From: Candidatus Enterovibrio altilux
GTDB taxonomy: Bacteria; Pseudomonadota; Gammaproteobacteria; Enterobacterales; Vibrionaceae
Direction: 5' to 3'
DNA length: 64,000 bases
Assembly: GCF_002381345.1 (NCBI RefSeq)
Contig: NZ_CP020663.1
Location: 279,519-343,518 of the forward strand
Every line of letters begins with the position of its first letter. Position 1 is the first letter of the stretch. Shown here piece by piece: positions 1 to 10,223 of this stretch. The notes below the pieces were generated by a model. That model made no database searches. It saw nothing but the letters and a program-made list of their open reading frames with translations, and was not told the DNA's origin. A program made the position numbers and the translations under genes.

Positions 1-893
1 TGGATTGATGAAAAATCCATTCAATTGTGAAATCAAACTAAATAGGGTAACCATGAGAGACCTCGTGTATTGAGCGACTTAACCATTATGATGGCCCTCA
101 TGGTTAAACATGTATTTTCAATGTCATTGAAAGATCTACAAGGATTCATTAATTCTGTTGTCAAACTTGCTCCACTACCGTTACCATGCCCTAACTACTC
201 ATGCATTAAGAAAGTGAATCAAAATGGTCAATGTCATATTCAAGACAAAGACACACAGAACCATCCAGCACTTAGCAATTAATTCTACAGAGCTCAAAAT
301 CTACAGTGAAGGAGAATGGCAAGTAAAAAAGAATGGGACACTTATGAAAAACAATGAATCTGGTTACAAATTACACTTAGCAGTAGATATAAACACGCAT
401 GAAATCATTGCTGCTACGTTAAATACTTTAAATATTACTAACGGGGGAAGTATTACCTAATTTGCTCAAGCAAACACACCGGAGAATCAACAAAATATCA
501 GGCAATAGTGTTTACGACACCAGATAATATTACGAAACTATTCGTATTAAACAAGCTGTTTCACTCATTCCATCAAAAAAAATCAACTTGTTGGGAACAA
601 AGACATCCGCATAATTTAACGGCTCATTACCAAAAATTCTACGGTTCAAATCAACATTGGAAAACGAGATATAGTTACTATAAACGTTCCCTATTAGAGA
701 TAGCAATATTTTTAAGTCTAAAACTCCTTAGATAGGCATCAAACTTCAGAAATCACAATGCGCATATTACAGAAATCAACGCCATGATAAAAGCGTTAAA
801 TAAGCTAACCTAGTTAAGCCTAAAATAAAAACAATTGTTTAATCGTTAATCATTTTGAAATTTATTCTGTGAACTCGAATTAGGAAATAAAAG
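1..893 (+). mobile_element. Decayed IS5/IS903-like element, left end outside window
   Basis: Fragments of a DDE transposase can be read in shifting frames (for example around 70-282 and 224-460: a stretch like 'HLAVDINTHEIIAA' is typical of this IS throughout the window). The right end closes with the terminal inverted repeat, ending in TTAGGAAATAAAAG, a degenerate form of the consensus TTAGGAAACAAAGCC. Stops and frameshifts leave no usable transposase. The family assignment rests on the GGCTTTGTTTCC-type ends and the transposase motifs. Confidence 0.8.
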
Positions 894-1560
894 TTCCTTA
901 TGCCCAAACTTCAGCCTAATACAATAATTATGGCCAGCAATAAATAATTGAAAAATAATTTTTACTTGAAAAGTAAATAATATGTCAAAGATACTAAACT
1001 TTAATTTTTTCAGTATTGGTAAACGTATTCAACCAATTTATTATAAAGTATCACTATTTTTGACTAATTATAGTAGTAAAAAGTATATTACATTTTAAAT
1101 TAGCTATAATTTCCTCATTTATCTTGTTGCTCATGGTCATGTTCAAAACCCACAATGACTCTAGCTGATGCAGTGATTCAGATCAAAAAATTATGGCTAT
1201 TATAGACAATTATCCACTCTGCTAGCCCGTATTTATGCTCATTATATTGACAAAAATTTTAGTTAAATGTTATTTTTATTATCACACTGAAAAATTCCCA
1301 GCATAAACATACTAAACATAGTTATAGTATGCATCATGTTTCCATATTGAATCAATAATTTTAGATAATGATAAAAAATTATGCAGTAATAAATGTGCTT
1401 TTATGGAAATGGGATTTATTAGGTTCAGATCAGTTCGATACTCATTATCATCAAATATTCTAACGACACGAGTGGCAGAAGACATCCCCTAATGCTGCAA
1501 GTGGATACAATACACACAAGGCGCGATCAATGGTAAGAGCATAATAATAGCTATTGAGTA
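894..1560. other. AT-rich stretch with no recognisable gene
   Basis: No open frame of useful size, no IS terminus and no RNA gene that I can support. It lies upstream of a decayed rRNA operon end, so it could hold unrecognisable 23S rRNA or other remains, but nothing in the sequence proves that. Confidence 0.5.
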
Positions 1561-1863
1561 AGCATAAAAACAAAATGAATAAAGCTTTGCAAACCTATTA
1601 ACTGCATTAAAAATACCTGTTTAACCATGAGAACCGTCATAATGACTAAGTTTTTAAATAAACGGTGGCACTTACTATGATTCTGCTTAGCTTTATATTC
1701 ATCAATTTAAATGTTAGTGAGCCACTATTGATTCAAGCTTAATGATACTGCTTCCAAATGTTATCTTATAAAGATGTTTACCGATAGATCTAAGTATTTA
1801 AATAAACTTAGCTATTTAAACCAAAGGATCATATTTTAGTCTCCGGATCTAAAAACTAAAACC
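1561..1863 (-). mobile_element. 5'-part fragment of the IS5-like element
   Basis: It aligns by eye with the transposase-start side of the window's IS on the minus strand (TTTAACCATGAGAACCGTCA, then the segment ending TAAAAACTAAAACC, a worn inverted repeat). The 3' half of the element is missing. Confidence 0.7.
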
Positions 1864-1928
1864 GTTTAAATTAATAAAAGACTTATTCCAGTTTTTGTAT
1901 TAAATGTTATTAACTTACACAATTAATA

Positions 1929-1999
1929 CTTTTTATGCTTTTTATGCTTTTTATGCTTTTTATGCTTTTTATGCTTTTTATGCTTTTTATGCTTTTTAT
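1929..1999 (+). repeat. 9-bp tandem repeat, about eight units
   Basis: Units of CTTTTTATG begin at 1929, 1938, 1947, 1956, 1965, 1974, 1983 and 1992. Seven are perfect and the last ends in ATA. There are no spacers, so this is a simple minisatellite produced by slippage or unequal exchange rather than CRISPR. It sits in non-coding debris between an IS fragment and the 5S rRNA relic. Confidence 0.95.
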
Positions 2000-2170
2000 A
2001 ATATTTATCACCATAATCCTTTGCTAAGATCTGAATCGTACTTATAATCATTAGTTATTATTAATGTAGTGTCTTACTTATATAGCACAGGATAATAAAT
2101 CAGTATACCGTATCATCAATAACGAAATAATTTAAAATAATCACTTGCGGATATGTTTGTATCAGTATTA

Positions 2171-2302
2171 TACTTCAGTATTGTGATGAAAAGTTTAGTG
2201 TCTCATGTGGCTAAAAAATAAGTAATAACTTATAATAAAATTATTTTGGTGCTGATAGTAGTGTGGGAAGTGCTTCCATATAAAAGGAAGAGATCAGCTG
2301 AC
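2171..2302 (+). pseudogene. rrf: Decayed 5S rRNA gene
   Basis: The stretch TGCTGATAGTAGTGTGGGA (2250-2268) matches the highly conserved 5S rRNA segment GCCGATGGTAGTGTGGGG. It is followed, at the right distance, by worn versions of the 5S 3' half (CTTCCATATAAAAGGAAGAG for CTCCCCATGTGAGAGTAGG) and end. The 5' half is only loosely recognisable (CTCATG for the conserved CCATG). Many A/T substitutions destroy the helices. It precedes a tRNA-Asp relic and tRNA-Trp, the usual distal order of one rrn operon in enterobacteria and vibrios. The start is approximate. Confidence 0.7.
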
Positions 2303-2369
2303 TTGAAATTATAAATATATGTCTTTAACTATATATATTAAACAAAAATAAAGATGTTGATCACCATGG

Positions 2370-2447
2370 TAGGTGGTAATTCAGTCGATTAAAATACCGA
2401 TCCTGTTACGCCGGAATCGTAGATCTTAACTCAACGTCTCGTCGTTT
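2370..2447 (+). pseudogene. Decayed tRNA-Asp gene
   Basis: The D-arm side (GGTGGTAATTCAGTCGATTA) and anticodon region (ATACCGATCCTGTTACGCCGG) align with bacterial tRNA-Asp, in which the anticodon loop is CTGTCAC. Here the loop reads CTGTTAC, so the anticodon would be GTT, there is one extra base in the anticodon stem, and the T-arm GGGTTCGAGTCCC is destroyed (AGATCTTAACTCAACG). The acceptor stem no longer pairs. Position directly between the 5S relic and tRNA-Trp supports the reading. Confidence 0.75.
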
Positions 2448-2481
2448 ATTTCAAATAAAGTTGCGTCTTCAAAATAGCTAA

Positions 2482-2557
2482 AGGGGTGTAGCTCTAACTG
2501 GCAGAGCAGCGGATTCCAAATCCGCGTGTTGGGAGTTCGAATCTCTCCACCCCTGCC
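2482..2557 (+). tRNA. trpT: tRNA-Trp (anticodon CCA)
   Basis: The cloverleaf is intact: acceptor AGGGGTG pairs with CACCCCT, D-stem GCTC/GAGC, anticodon stem GCGGA/TCCGC with loop TTCCAAA (anticodon CCA), and T-arm GGGAG-TTCGAAT-CTCTC with one mismatch-tolerant pair. It closely matches enterobacterial tRNA-Trp. The 3' end is odd: after discriminator G the DNA reads CCCCA rather than CCA, so the encoded tail is not the standard one and end processing plus CCA addition may be needed. It is the only intact RNA gene in the decayed rrn distal end. Confidence 0.95.
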
Positions 2558-2560
2558 CCA

Positions 2561-2942
2561 TATTTAACTACATAATTATGTAGTCAAATAAATTAGATCG
2601 AATATAAAACTTTTTAAAAAACTAATAGTTCAATAGTTGCATACATAATATTTATTATTGTTAAAATTTTTGCGGCTTAATCTTCGTAGTGGGTGATCTT
2701 TTTTCTTCATCACTTTCTGCCTTACATTTATACTTTTTTGCAATTTACCATCTGTTTTTAAACTCACTTAAGTGATCATAACTCATCTTGTTGATACAAT
2801 ATACGTGTTAGTTTGAGTACGAATCACAGCATAATTAATAAATTTAGGATTATCTATCATCCTATCACATACCTGAAGTTAATGATTCTAAAATAAAAAA
2901 CTGAGTTAAACTATTTATTAAGATAATTTTCATAATAAGACA
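2561..2942. other. Non-coding spacer between tRNA-Trp and ychF
   Basis: AT-rich, with no convincing gene, IS end or strong terminator hairpin seen on either strand. It separates the plus-strand tRNA-Trp from the convergent minus-strand ychF. Confidence 0.5.
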
Positions 2943-4034
2943 TTATACGTTAAAGCGAAAGTGGACAATATCACCATTTTTAATAATGTAATCTTTACCT
3001 TCCAGACGCCATTTACCAGCACTTTTTGCGCCTGCTTCGCCTTTATTATCGATGAAATCATTATAACCAATAATTTCAGCACGAATAAAGCCCTTCTCAA
3101 AGTCAGTATGAATTTTACCTGCTGCTTGGGGAGCAGTTGTACCCACAGGCACAGTCCACGCACGTACTTCTTTTATACCGACGGTGAAATAGGTATGAAG
3201 GGTTAGCAACTCATAACCAGAACGGATAACACGATTTAGACCTGGTTCTTCAAGATCCATGTCTTCAAAAAATAAACCAGCTGCATCAGCTTCTAATTCT
3301 GCAAGCTCGGCTTCTAGTTCAGCACAAACAGCAACAACCATTGCATTTTCAGCTGCTGCAATCTTATGAATAATATCTAGGTAGTGGTTGTTTTTAAAGC
3401 CGTCATCATTGACGTTCGCGATATACATGATTGGCTTCAATGTTAGGAAGTTCAGGTAATCAATCGCAGCTTTTTCGTCTTTAGTCAGTTCAACTGAGCG
3501 AAGCATATTGCCATCTCCCAATACAGACATAAGCTTTTCTAGCACTGCAATTTCAATTTTAACACCACGATAGCCACTTTTTGCTTTCTTCGTTTGGTGG
3601 TAAATTGCACGCTCACACGTTTCTAAATCTGCTAACGCCAGTTCAGTATTAATAACTGTAATATCATCTACCGGATTAACTTTACCCGCGACATGGATAA
3701 TATTATTGTTTTCAAAACAGCGAACAACATGACCAATCGCATCAGCTTCACGAATGTTAGCAAGAAACTTATTCCCCAAACCTTCACCTTTGGACGCGCC
3801 CGCAACCAAGCCAGCAATGTCCACGAATTCCATAGCAGTTGGCATAATACGCTTAGGATTCACAATTTTTGCAAGAGCATCTAAACGAAAATCTGGTACA
3901 GGCACTATACCAATGTTCGGTTCAATGGTAGAAAATGGGAAATTTGCCGCTTCAATACCGGCTTGCGTCAGAGCATTGAATAAAGTTGACTTACCAACGT
4001 TTGGCAGACCAATAATACCACATTTGAAACCCAT
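2943..4034 (-). CDS. ychF: YchF/Obg-family ribosome-binding ATPase
   Basis: Full length, 363 residues, the same as in E. coli. The N-terminus carries the P-loop GLPNVGKST (about residues 9-17) and the switch II region [16 protein letters not shown]. The specificity motif reads NVND where E. coli has NVNE; YchF proteins use NxxE instead of NKxD, which makes them prefer ATP over GTP. The coiled-coil insertion lies in the middle and the TGS domain at the C-terminus ([18 protein letters not shown]). A Shine-Dalgarno-like AAAGG precedes the ATG. It follows pth by 36 bases on the same strand, the conserved pth-ychF pair. The family binds the ribosome and modulates stress responses and leaderless-mRNA translation. 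Confidence 0.97.
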   Translation of the reverse strand: MGFKCGIIGLPNVGKSTLFNALTQAGIEAANFPFSTIEPNIGIVPVPDFRLDALAKIVNPKRIMPTAMEFVDIAGLVAGASKGEGLGNKFLANIREADAIGHVVRCFENNNIIHVAGKVNPVDDITVINTELALADLETCERAIYHQTKKAKSGYRGVKIEIAVLEKLMSVLGDGNMLRSVELTKDEKAAIDYLNFLTLKPIMYIANVNDDGFKNNHYLDIIHKIAAAENAMVVAVCAELEAELAELEADAAGLFFEDMDLEEPGLNRVIRSGYELLTLHTYFTVGIKEVRAWTVPVGTTAPQAAGKIHTDFEKGFIRAEIIGYNDFIDNKGEAGAKSAGKWRLEGKDYIIKNGDIVHFRFNV

Positions 4035-4070
4035 GAAATAGTAACCTTTCGTTAAAAAACAATATGGTGC

Positions 4071-4661
4071 TTATTGCGCTTTAAATGTATGCAAACTATT
4101 TTGCGCCTTAACCAAATTATTTTTAAGTAATATGTCTATACAACGGACTGCTTCATCAACAGCTTGTTCAATTTTATTTTGTTCATTTACTGGCGCTTTG
4201 GTTAAAACAAATCTTGAAACTTCATCTTTGTGACCTGGATGCCCAATACCAACCCTAAGACGATAAAATTCTTTATTGTTTCCCATTTTATTAATGATAT
4301 CACGCAGGCCATTGTGACCACCGTGACCCCCACCTTTTTTAAACTTAGCAACACCTGATGGTAAATTTAATTCATCATGAGCAACCATAATTTTTTCTGG
4401 CTTAATTTGAAAAAAAGTTGCTAACGAAGTAACAGATTTACCTGATAGGTTCATGAATGTTCCAGGAATCAATAGACGCAAATCTTCACCATATACACTA
4501 ATTCTGGCAGTCAACCCGAAGTGCTTTTTGTCTTCTTTTAACGACACATTATGAATGCGTGCAAATTTTTCTACTACCCAAGCGCCAGTATTATGACGAG
4601 TTTTAGCATATTCCGGCCCTAAATTAGCCAATCCAACTAAAAGATGAATTTGATTGCTCAC
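4071..4661 (-). CDS. pth: Peptidyl-tRNA hydrolase
   Basis: This enzyme cleaves peptidyl-tRNA released prematurely from ribosomes. I start it at GTG 4661 ([13 protein letters not shown]...), giving 196 residues, because this aligns with the family N-terminus; the longer frame upstream to 4718 lacks family similarity. Catalytic and binding residues are visible: Asn of GLAN, His of TRHN, Asn of FMNLSG, and Asp of [10 protein letters not shown] with the following [10 protein letters not shown] loop. One oddity is that the almost invariant NPG after the first strand reads NLG. It sits just upstream of ychF in the same orientation and is probably co-transcribed with it. Confidence 0.93.
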   Translation of the reverse strand: MSNQIHLLVGLANLGPEYAKTRHNTGAWVVEKFARIHNVSLKEDKKHFGLTARISVYGEDLRLLIPGTFMNLSGKSVTSLATFFQIKPEKIMVAHDELNLPSGVAKFKKGGGHGGHNGLRDIINKMGNNKEFYRLRVGIGHPGHKDEVSRFVLTKAPVNEQNKIEQAVDEAVRCIDILLKNNLVKAQNSLHTFKAQ

Positions 4662-4825
4662 GATGAGGTTCTCATTGTTATTAATGTAATGAGTTAAACA
4701 CTTTGAGTATTGGCTCAAACAAAACTACAAATTCACAAGATAACATATAGTACCATCACTCCTTATTAACATAAAAATTTAACATTCACCATAAATGCCA
4801 ACTGTTTTTACTCGAAAATACTCGG

Positions 4826-5770
4826 TTAGTCAAACATGGCAGAGATTGACTCTTCATTACTAATGCGACGAATTGCTTCAGCCAGCATACCAGACAAAGT
4901 CAACTGAGAAACACGATCTGTTGCTCGCATTCCAGCTGTGAGTGGAATTGAGTCAGTGACTATAACTTCATCAATTACTGAGTTTTTAATATTTTGTGCA
5001 GCGTTACCTGAAAATACGGCGTGTGTTGCGTAAGCAAATACACGCTTAGCACCGTGGTTCTTCAGTGCTTCAGCTGCTCTGCACAGGGTGCCACCAGTAT
5101 CAATCATGTCATCTACGATAATGCAATCACGACCTTCAACATCACCGATTAAATGCATAACTTGAGAAATATTTGCGCGTGGACGACGCTTGTCGATAAT
5201 CGCTATATCCGTGTCATCCAGCAATTTAGCTGTTGCACGAGCACGTACAACACCACCGATATCTGGAGAAACAACAACTGGATCTTCTAATTTCTTTGCC
5301 AACATATCTTCCAACAAGACAGGGGTGCCAAAAATATTATCTACGGGTACATCAAAAAAGCCTTGAATTTGCTCAGCATGCAAGTCAAGAGTCAAAATAC
5401 GGTCAACACCAACGTTAGATAGGAAGTCTGCGATAACTTTTGCAGTAATTGGCACACGTGCTGAACGAACACGACGATCCTGACGAGCATAGCCAAAATA
5501 AGGAATAACAGCAGTGATTCTACCAGCAGATGCTCGACGCAGTGCATCGATCATCACAACCAATTCCATTAAGTTATCATTGGTTGGCGCGCACGTAGAC
5601 TGAATAACGAATACATCACTACCTCGCACGTTTTCATTAATTTGTACACACACTTCCCCATCAGAAAAACGGCTAACTGTCGCGTCACCAAGTGACATGT
5701 ATAAGCGATTAGCAATGTGTTGAGAGAGTACAGGCGTCGCATTACCAGCAAACAGCTTCATATCAGGCAC
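4826..5770 (-). CDS. prs: Ribose-phosphate pyrophosphokinase (PRPP synthetase)
   Basis: It makes PRPP from ribose 5-phosphate and ATP for nucleotide, histidine, tryptophan and NAD synthesis. The protein is nearly identical in plan to E. coli Prs (314 against 315 residues). The start is GTG at 5770 (VPDMKLFAG), matching the E. coli N-terminus, with GAGG nine bases upstream; the longer frame to 5797 is not needed. The flexible-loop and regulatory motifs [10 protein letters not shown] and the PRPP-binding signature DDMIDTGGT are both intact, as is the C-terminal [15 protein letters not shown]. It lies 42 bases after ispE, in the conserved lolB-ispE-prs order. Confidence 0.97.
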   Translation of the reverse strand: MPDMKLFAGNATPVLSQHIANRLYMSLGDATVSRFSDGEVCVQINENVRGSDVFVIQSTCAPTNDNLMELVVMIDALRRASAGRITAVIPYFGYARQDRRVRSARVPITAKVIADFLSNVGVDRILTLDLHAEQIQGFFDVPVDNIFGTPVLLEDMLAKKLEDPVVVSPDIGGVVRARATAKLLDDTDIAIIDKRRPRANISQVMHLIGDVEGRDCIIVDDMIDTGGTLCRAAEALKNHGAKRVFAYATHAVFSGNAAQNIKNSVIDEVIVTDSIPLTAGMRATDRVSQLTLSGMLAEAIRRISNEESISAMFD

Positions 5771-5812
5771 AGTGAAGAACCTCGGAATTATATCCATTGA
5801 TTTTTGTCAGTC

Positions 5813-6667
5813 TCACTGGAGTTGTTTATTCAACGTAATTACAAGCGGTGATGTATTCACACCGCGAGCAACAAATCCAGAAAGCCAATCGGGCAATTTA
5901 TCTAATATTGAATGAGCCACTGCTTCATATTGAAATTCCGCAAAAATGCAAGCGCCAGTTCCGGTTAATCTTGATGGCGCATATTCTAGCAGCCATAAAA
6001 TAGCCTTATCAACCTCTGGGAACAACTCTCTCACTATCTTTTCACAATCGTTTTCGTGTTTTTTTGTTAACAATACATTAAGTGACCGTTTTGACGTGTT
6101 ACGTGTCAAATTAGGATGCTTAAAAATTTTTGCAGTTTCAATTGTCACATCAGGCTTAACAACTATATACCATTTTTCTTTAGCGTAAGCAGGTTGGAGT
6201 AGTTCACCAATCCCTTCTGCAAAGGCTGTCACCCCCAACACGAAAACAGGCACATCTGCACCAAGTGTTACACTTAATCTAACCAATTCATCGGTAGTCA
6301 GTCTTGTGTTCCATAGGTAATTCAGTGCGATCAATGTAGTCGCAGCATTTGAAGATCCCCCACCTAAACCACCTCCCATGGGAAGAATTTTGTCAATGTG
6401 AATATGTGCGCCATTTGTGCTACCAGTTTTATCTTGCAATACCATTGCTGCACGATATATTAAATTATTTTTCACCGCAACGCCACCAATGGCTGGTGAT
6501 ATAGTGACTTTACCTGTTTGATTAGGGGAAATAGTCAATGTGTCACCATAATCAAGAAATTGGAATAATGTCTGTAAATCATGATACCCATTTTCACGTT
6601 GTCCTGTGATATATAAAAAAAGATTAAGTTTGGCCGGCGAAGGCCAAACAGAACTATCCTTGGTCAT
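5813..6667 (-). CDS. ispE: 4-diphosphocytidyl-2-C-methyl-D-erythritol kinase
   Basis: The GHMP kinase of the MEP (non-mevalonate) isoprenoid pathway. The start ATG at 6667 ([17 protein letters not shown]) has GGAAA upstream and begins two bases after the lolB stop; an upstream TTG at 6682 is in frame but overlaps the ribosome-binding site. The ATP-binding motif [15 protein letters not shown] is near residues 96-110, the N-terminal [13 protein letters not shown] and C-terminal RLTGTGAC motifs are present, and length (284) is normal. It is the middle gene of lolB-ispE-prs. Confidence 0.96.
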   Translation of the reverse strand: MTKDSSVWPSPAKLNLFLYITGQRENGYHDLQTLFQFLDYGDTLTISPNQTGKVTISPAIGGVAVKNNLIYRAAMVLQDKTGSTNGAHIHIDKILPMGGGLGGGSSNAATTLIALNYLWNTRLTTDELVRLSVTLGADVPVFVLGVTAFAEGIGELLQPAYAKEKWYIVVKPDVTIETAKIFKHPNLTRNTSKRSLNVLLTKKHENDCEKIVRELFPEVDKAILWLLEYAPSRLTGTGACIFAEFQYEAVAHSILDKLPDWLSGFVARGVNTSPLVITLNKQLQ

Positions 6668-6669
6668 TA

Positions 6670-7275
6670 CTAGTATTTCCAATTTGAAATAATTAAATTC
6701 ACTTTTTGATGGTTATTGTTTATATTTATTTTTATTTTTGTAGGCAATAAGCTACAAATATTGGAGTCGTATGTTGGATATTCTAATTGCAAACTTAGCT
6801 GATTAGTTGATGAATCATCTGTGGACAAGAAAACTACACGATTGTCTGCGCTTAGCCGAAAATTATTATTCCCAGTAGGTAAACCTTTAATCCATTGGGT
6901 CATTTCGTTTATTGGAAGAGTCATCCCTGTTAATTGTCTTAATAAGCTAGCTGCATTTTTACCTACGTATCGCTGGCCTTCATTATCAATCAGTATTGCG
7001 TAATTGGGAGTTGCTTCCAGCCTTAATAAGGTTACACCGAAAAAATTTATTAGCTGTAATAATATTGCATTATGATTTTGCTCCCAAATAAAATTGGCTG
7101 AGATGCGTTGTTCAGGACCGATAAAAATAATTTTTCCTTTCGCCGTAAATTGAGTAATGTTCAATAGTGTTTGCTTATGAATCTGCCATTCCATTTGCGG
7201 AGCAAGCTTATTTGAGCAACCCATTAAAATAAGTATAATAACGGCGAGAAAAAATCGGTCAATATTTTGAACCAT
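6670..7275 (-). CDS. lolB: Outer-membrane lipoprotein LolB
   Basis: LolB receives lipoproteins from periplasmic LolA and inserts them in the outer membrane. The 201-residue protein has a lipoprotein signal peptide ending in lipobox LMGC (Cys20) and the family pattern after it ([20 protein letters not shown]...). The start has GGAG seven bases upstream. In relatives, hemA is transcribed divergently from this spot; here an IS relic begins 38 bases upstream instead. Its partner lolA lies at 51538-52131, so both ends of the pathway are kept. Confidence 0.9.
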   Translation of the reverse strand: MVQNIDRFFLAVIILILMGCSNKLAPQMEWQIHKQTLLNITQFTAKGKIIFIGPEQRISANFIWEQNHNAILLQLINFFGVTLLRLEATPNYAILIDNEGQRYVGKNAASLLRQLTGMTLPINEMTQWIKGLPTGNNNFRLSADNRVVFLSTDDSSTNQLSLQLEYPTYDSNICSLLPTKIKININNNHQKVNLIISNWKY

Positions 7276-7312
7276 AAATTAACTCCATTTACCATTATTT
7301 TATATCACGAGA

Positions 7313-8364
7313 GGCTATGTTTCCTAATCCGAGTTTAGATAGCAAATTCCAACATGATTAAGGATTAAACAATTATTTTTGTTTTAAGCATACCTAGCTT
7401 GGTCAGCTTATTTAACGCTTTTATCATGACGTAAGTCTCGCTAATCTGAATATTACAACCTCTTACATTCAATATCCCTCCAAGTAGTTATTTGACTCGA
7501 AACATTGCTGCTCTGATAAAAAACGTTTATGGTAACCATACTTCATTTTTTCAATACTGATTTGAACTAAATAATTTCTGGTAACTGACCGCTAAACTAT
7601 GCGGATAACCTCGTTTTCAAAAAATTGCTCCTTTTTTTGGTTGTATGAACGGAACCGCTCATTTAATACGAACGGTTTCGTAACATTGTCTGGTGTCGTA
7701 AGCCCCATCTGTTAAAATCTTATCGATTTATCGGCGCGTCTATTTGAGTAAGCTAGGTAGCACCTTACCGTCTGTCACACTTGATGCACCTAACTCAGCA
7801 ACAATGACTTCATATGTATTTATATCTACCGCTAAATGAAACTTACGCCAGACTCAACGTTTACCATCAGTATCATGCTTTTTTACCTTTTATTCTCCCT
7901 CACCGTAAACTTTGGACCCCGTAGAATCAATGACTAAGTGCTAAATACTTTTTTTATTCTTCGTCTTGAACGTGACGTTAACGATTTTAACTCCTTACTC
8001 AGGCATGAATAATGCGGGCATACCAATGGCAGTTGAGAAAGTTTAAAAAAACCGAATTAATTAACCTTTGCAGACTTCTCAATAACATTGAAAATACGCA
8101 TATAACCATGCGGACCGTCGTAATGGCTAAGTCGCTAAATATGCAAGATCTTCCGTGATTATCCCGCTTCGTTTTATTCCATAACTGAACCTCTTTTGCA
8201 TCAACCCAGAATATTAGTGAACCACAATTAATTAAAGTTTAATTATACTGCGTCCAGTTAGTTGTTTTGTAATTAAGATTATTTATAGACCTAAATATTT
8301 AAGTGAGCCTAACTATTCAAAATATTCATTAAAAATTTAGTTTTTTTACTTAGGAAATAAAGTC
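7313..8364 (-). mobile_element. Decayed IS5-like element, near full length (part A of chimeric unit)
   Basis: The left end GGCTATGTTTCCTAAT and right end TTAGGAAATAAAGTC are worn inverted repeats. The transposase is on the minus strand and full of stops. Length of about 1.05 kb is my best estimate for the complete element. Its transposase-start end directly abuts an inverted 3' fragment of a second copy at 8365. Confidence 0.85.
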
Positions 8365-8583
8365 AGTTCCCATAAACATTCCCTGGAAGCGACAGCAATG
8401 GTTCGAGTCAAAAAACTAATAAGAGGAGCATTGAGCCTAAGGGATGCGCAACTCAAATTAGTGAAACCTACGTCATGATAAAAGCGTTAAATAAGCTGAT
8501 AACAATAAATATTTTTTACAACACTCATCTAATAATTAATCATATCAAAATTTATTATTTGAACTCGAATTAGGGAACAAAAT
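8365..8583 (+). mobile_element. 3'-end fragment of the IS5-like element (part B of chimeric unit)
   Basis: It begins at GTTCCCATAAACATTCCCTG inside the transposase gene and runs to the 3' inverted repeat (GAACTCGAATTAGGGAACAA). Orientation is opposite to the copy at 7313-8364, so the pair has 3' repeats at both outer ends. The same junction recurs at four other loci in the window. Confidence 0.85.
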
Positions 8584-8638
8584 AAATACTAAGTTTCAAA
8601 TATTTAAGCCTGCGTTTAAGTCGACTGAATATAAAACG

Positions 8639-9601
8639 TTACTGAAAATCACTTAACCAACGACTTAGCATAAGTTCATGATTCAATCCTGAATTTTTTA
8701 TCAAATCATTTTTGAGCCTATTCAAGGCAGTTAATTGACGCATAACAAGCGTAAATGATACTGAGTAACTGATTTGCTCTACCAATATCATCGAATCACT
8801 ATGAACTATGCCTTCAGTAGTACCTAGCTGTAACTTCATCACATCAAGCAATAAAAAGCTTAACCATTGCAAGGCATCACTCCCGGATTTAATTAATTTT
8901 TTAGTCACAATGAATAAGTTTTGCTTCAAAGCTACATATGCTGAAAATTCTGTTATCAACTCTTCATGCAGAGCTAAGCTACCACGTTCAACAAATGCTT
9001 TTGCTGCAAGTGGAGCCCCTCGGTTAATACGAATTACTTGCAAAGGAACAGATTCAAAAAGTTCACTTTCAACCCAACATTTCACCACGCTTTCATGCGG
9101 CAATTTAAGGTGCCATTTATCACAACGGCTAACCACCGTTGTCAACATGTGATCTATAGAAGCAGTAAATAAAATAAAATAGCAATTTAATGGTGGCTCT
9201 TCGAGAGTTTTCAATACGGCGTTCGCCGCAGCCTCACCCATGCTATCAGCATTTTGTATTAAAATAATACACCGACCGCCTAAATGAGAGGTTTCCCATG
9301 CATATTTATTAACCGTTCTAACCGCGTCCACACTAATTTTTTTACCTTCAGTCTCTGGCTTAATAACGTGAAAATCAGGATGCGTTTCGGCCTCAAACAG
9401 TTGGCAGCTATGGCAGATACTACAAGGCTCAGTAACACTGTTTTCACACAAAAGAGTTTTGGCAAGCATCGCGGCAAGCGCCAAACGTCCGTTACCTTTT
9501 GGTGCCGTAAACAGCACTGCATGACACAAACGTTCTTGCCTCAACAATAGCTGCCAGTTCTGCCAAATCTCAGTTTGCCAAGGATATATGTTAGCCTTCA
9601 T
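8639..9601 (-). CDS. holB: DNA polymerase III subunit delta'
   Basis: The clamp-loader subunit that works with gamma/tau and delta to load the beta clamp. The 320-residue protein has the four-cysteine zinc module ([17 protein letters not shown], about residues 50-66), the THPDFH motif, the conserved NADSM...[13 protein letters not shown] stretch and SRC motif (VVSRCDKW). As in E. coli HolB, the P-loop position (GNGRLALA) is not a functional Walker A. Its ATG overlaps the 3' end of tmk by 11 bases, the conserved tmk-holB coupling. Confidence 0.94.
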   Translation of the reverse strand: MKANIYPWQTEIWQNWQLLLRQERLCHAVLFTAPKGNGRLALAAMLAKTLLCENSVTEPCSICHSCQLFEAETHPDFHVIKPETEGKKISVDAVRTVNKYAWETSHLGGRCIILIQNADSMGEAAANAVLKTLEEPPLNCYFILFTASIDHMLTTVVSRCDKWHLKLPHESVVKCWVESELFESVPLQVIRINRGAPLAAKAFVERGSLALHEELITEFSAYVALKQNLFIVTKKLIKSGSDALQWLSFLLLDVMKLQLGTTEGIVHSDSMILVEQISYSVSFTLVMRQLTALNRLKNDLIKNSGLNHELMLSRWLSDFQ

Positions 9602-10223
9602 AAATCAGATAGCTCTCCAATGCCTCTTGGATATCAATTGCTACTTTCCCAATGGACTGAGATGCATCAATAATCACAATATTTTCTTCTACCGCTGCAA
9701 GCTCTAAATAGTATTTACGTGTTCGGCAGAAGAAATCTAGTTTCATTTGTTCAATACGATCTAACTCATTGCGAGCACGAGCACGAGAAAGACCAAGCGT
9801 CGGATCAATATCCATGTAAAGCGTAAAGCTAGGACGAAAATCCCCAAGCACTATGTCACGCAAGTTCTGCATGAGCATTTTGCCAAAACCACGACCACCA
9901 CCTTGATAAGCTTGAGAAGACATGTCATGACGATCACCTACCACTACTGCACCGCGACTCAATGCAGGTTTTATTACATTTTCAACTAACTGAATACGCG
10001 CAGCGTAAAGTAACAATAATTCTGCAATGTCAGTTAATGGTTCATTAGGATGACCGTTTTTTACCAATGTCCGTATTTGTTCAGCCAGAGGTGTACCCCC
10101 AGGCTCACGTGTAGTTTCAATATCATCAATACCATGTGCCTTTAAAGTATCAATTACCTTTTGGATGGCGCTGGTTTTACCTGCGCCCTCAAGACCTTCA
10201 ACTACAATAAATTTTCCGTTCAT
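9591..10223 (-). CDS. tmk: Thymidylate kinase
   Basis: Phosphorylates dTMP to dTDP. The 210-residue protein starts [10 protein letters not shown] and carries the P-loop GLEGAGKT (about 10-17), the substrate motif TTREPGGT, the [15 protein letters not shown] segment and the [15 protein letters not shown]. It overlaps the end of mltG by four bases and holB by eleven, so the three are probably translationally coupled. Confidence 0.96.
   Translation of the reverse strand: MNGKFIVVEGLEGAGKTSAIQKVIDTLKAHGIDDIETTREPGGTPLAEQIRTLVKNGHPNEPLTDIAELLLLYAARIQLVENVIKPALSRGAVVVGDRHDMSSQAYQGGGRGFGKMLMQNLRDIVLGDFRPSFTLYMDIDPTLGLSRARARNELDRIEQMKLDFFCRTRKYYLELAAVEENIVIIDASQSIGKVAIDIQEALESYLIYEG

Noticed and set aside
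1420..1465. GTTCGATACTCATTATCATC looked like the T-arm and 3' end of a tRNA
   Set aside because: I could not find a matching D-arm, anticodon stem or pairing acceptor strand upstream.
1929..1999. Regular repeat as a possible CRISPR array
   Set aside because: The units are 9 bp and directly contiguous, without spacers.
894..2170. Possible remains of 16S or 23S rRNA upstream of the 5S relic
   Set aside because: No stretch matched conserved rRNA segments well enough by eye; a covariance search would be needed.
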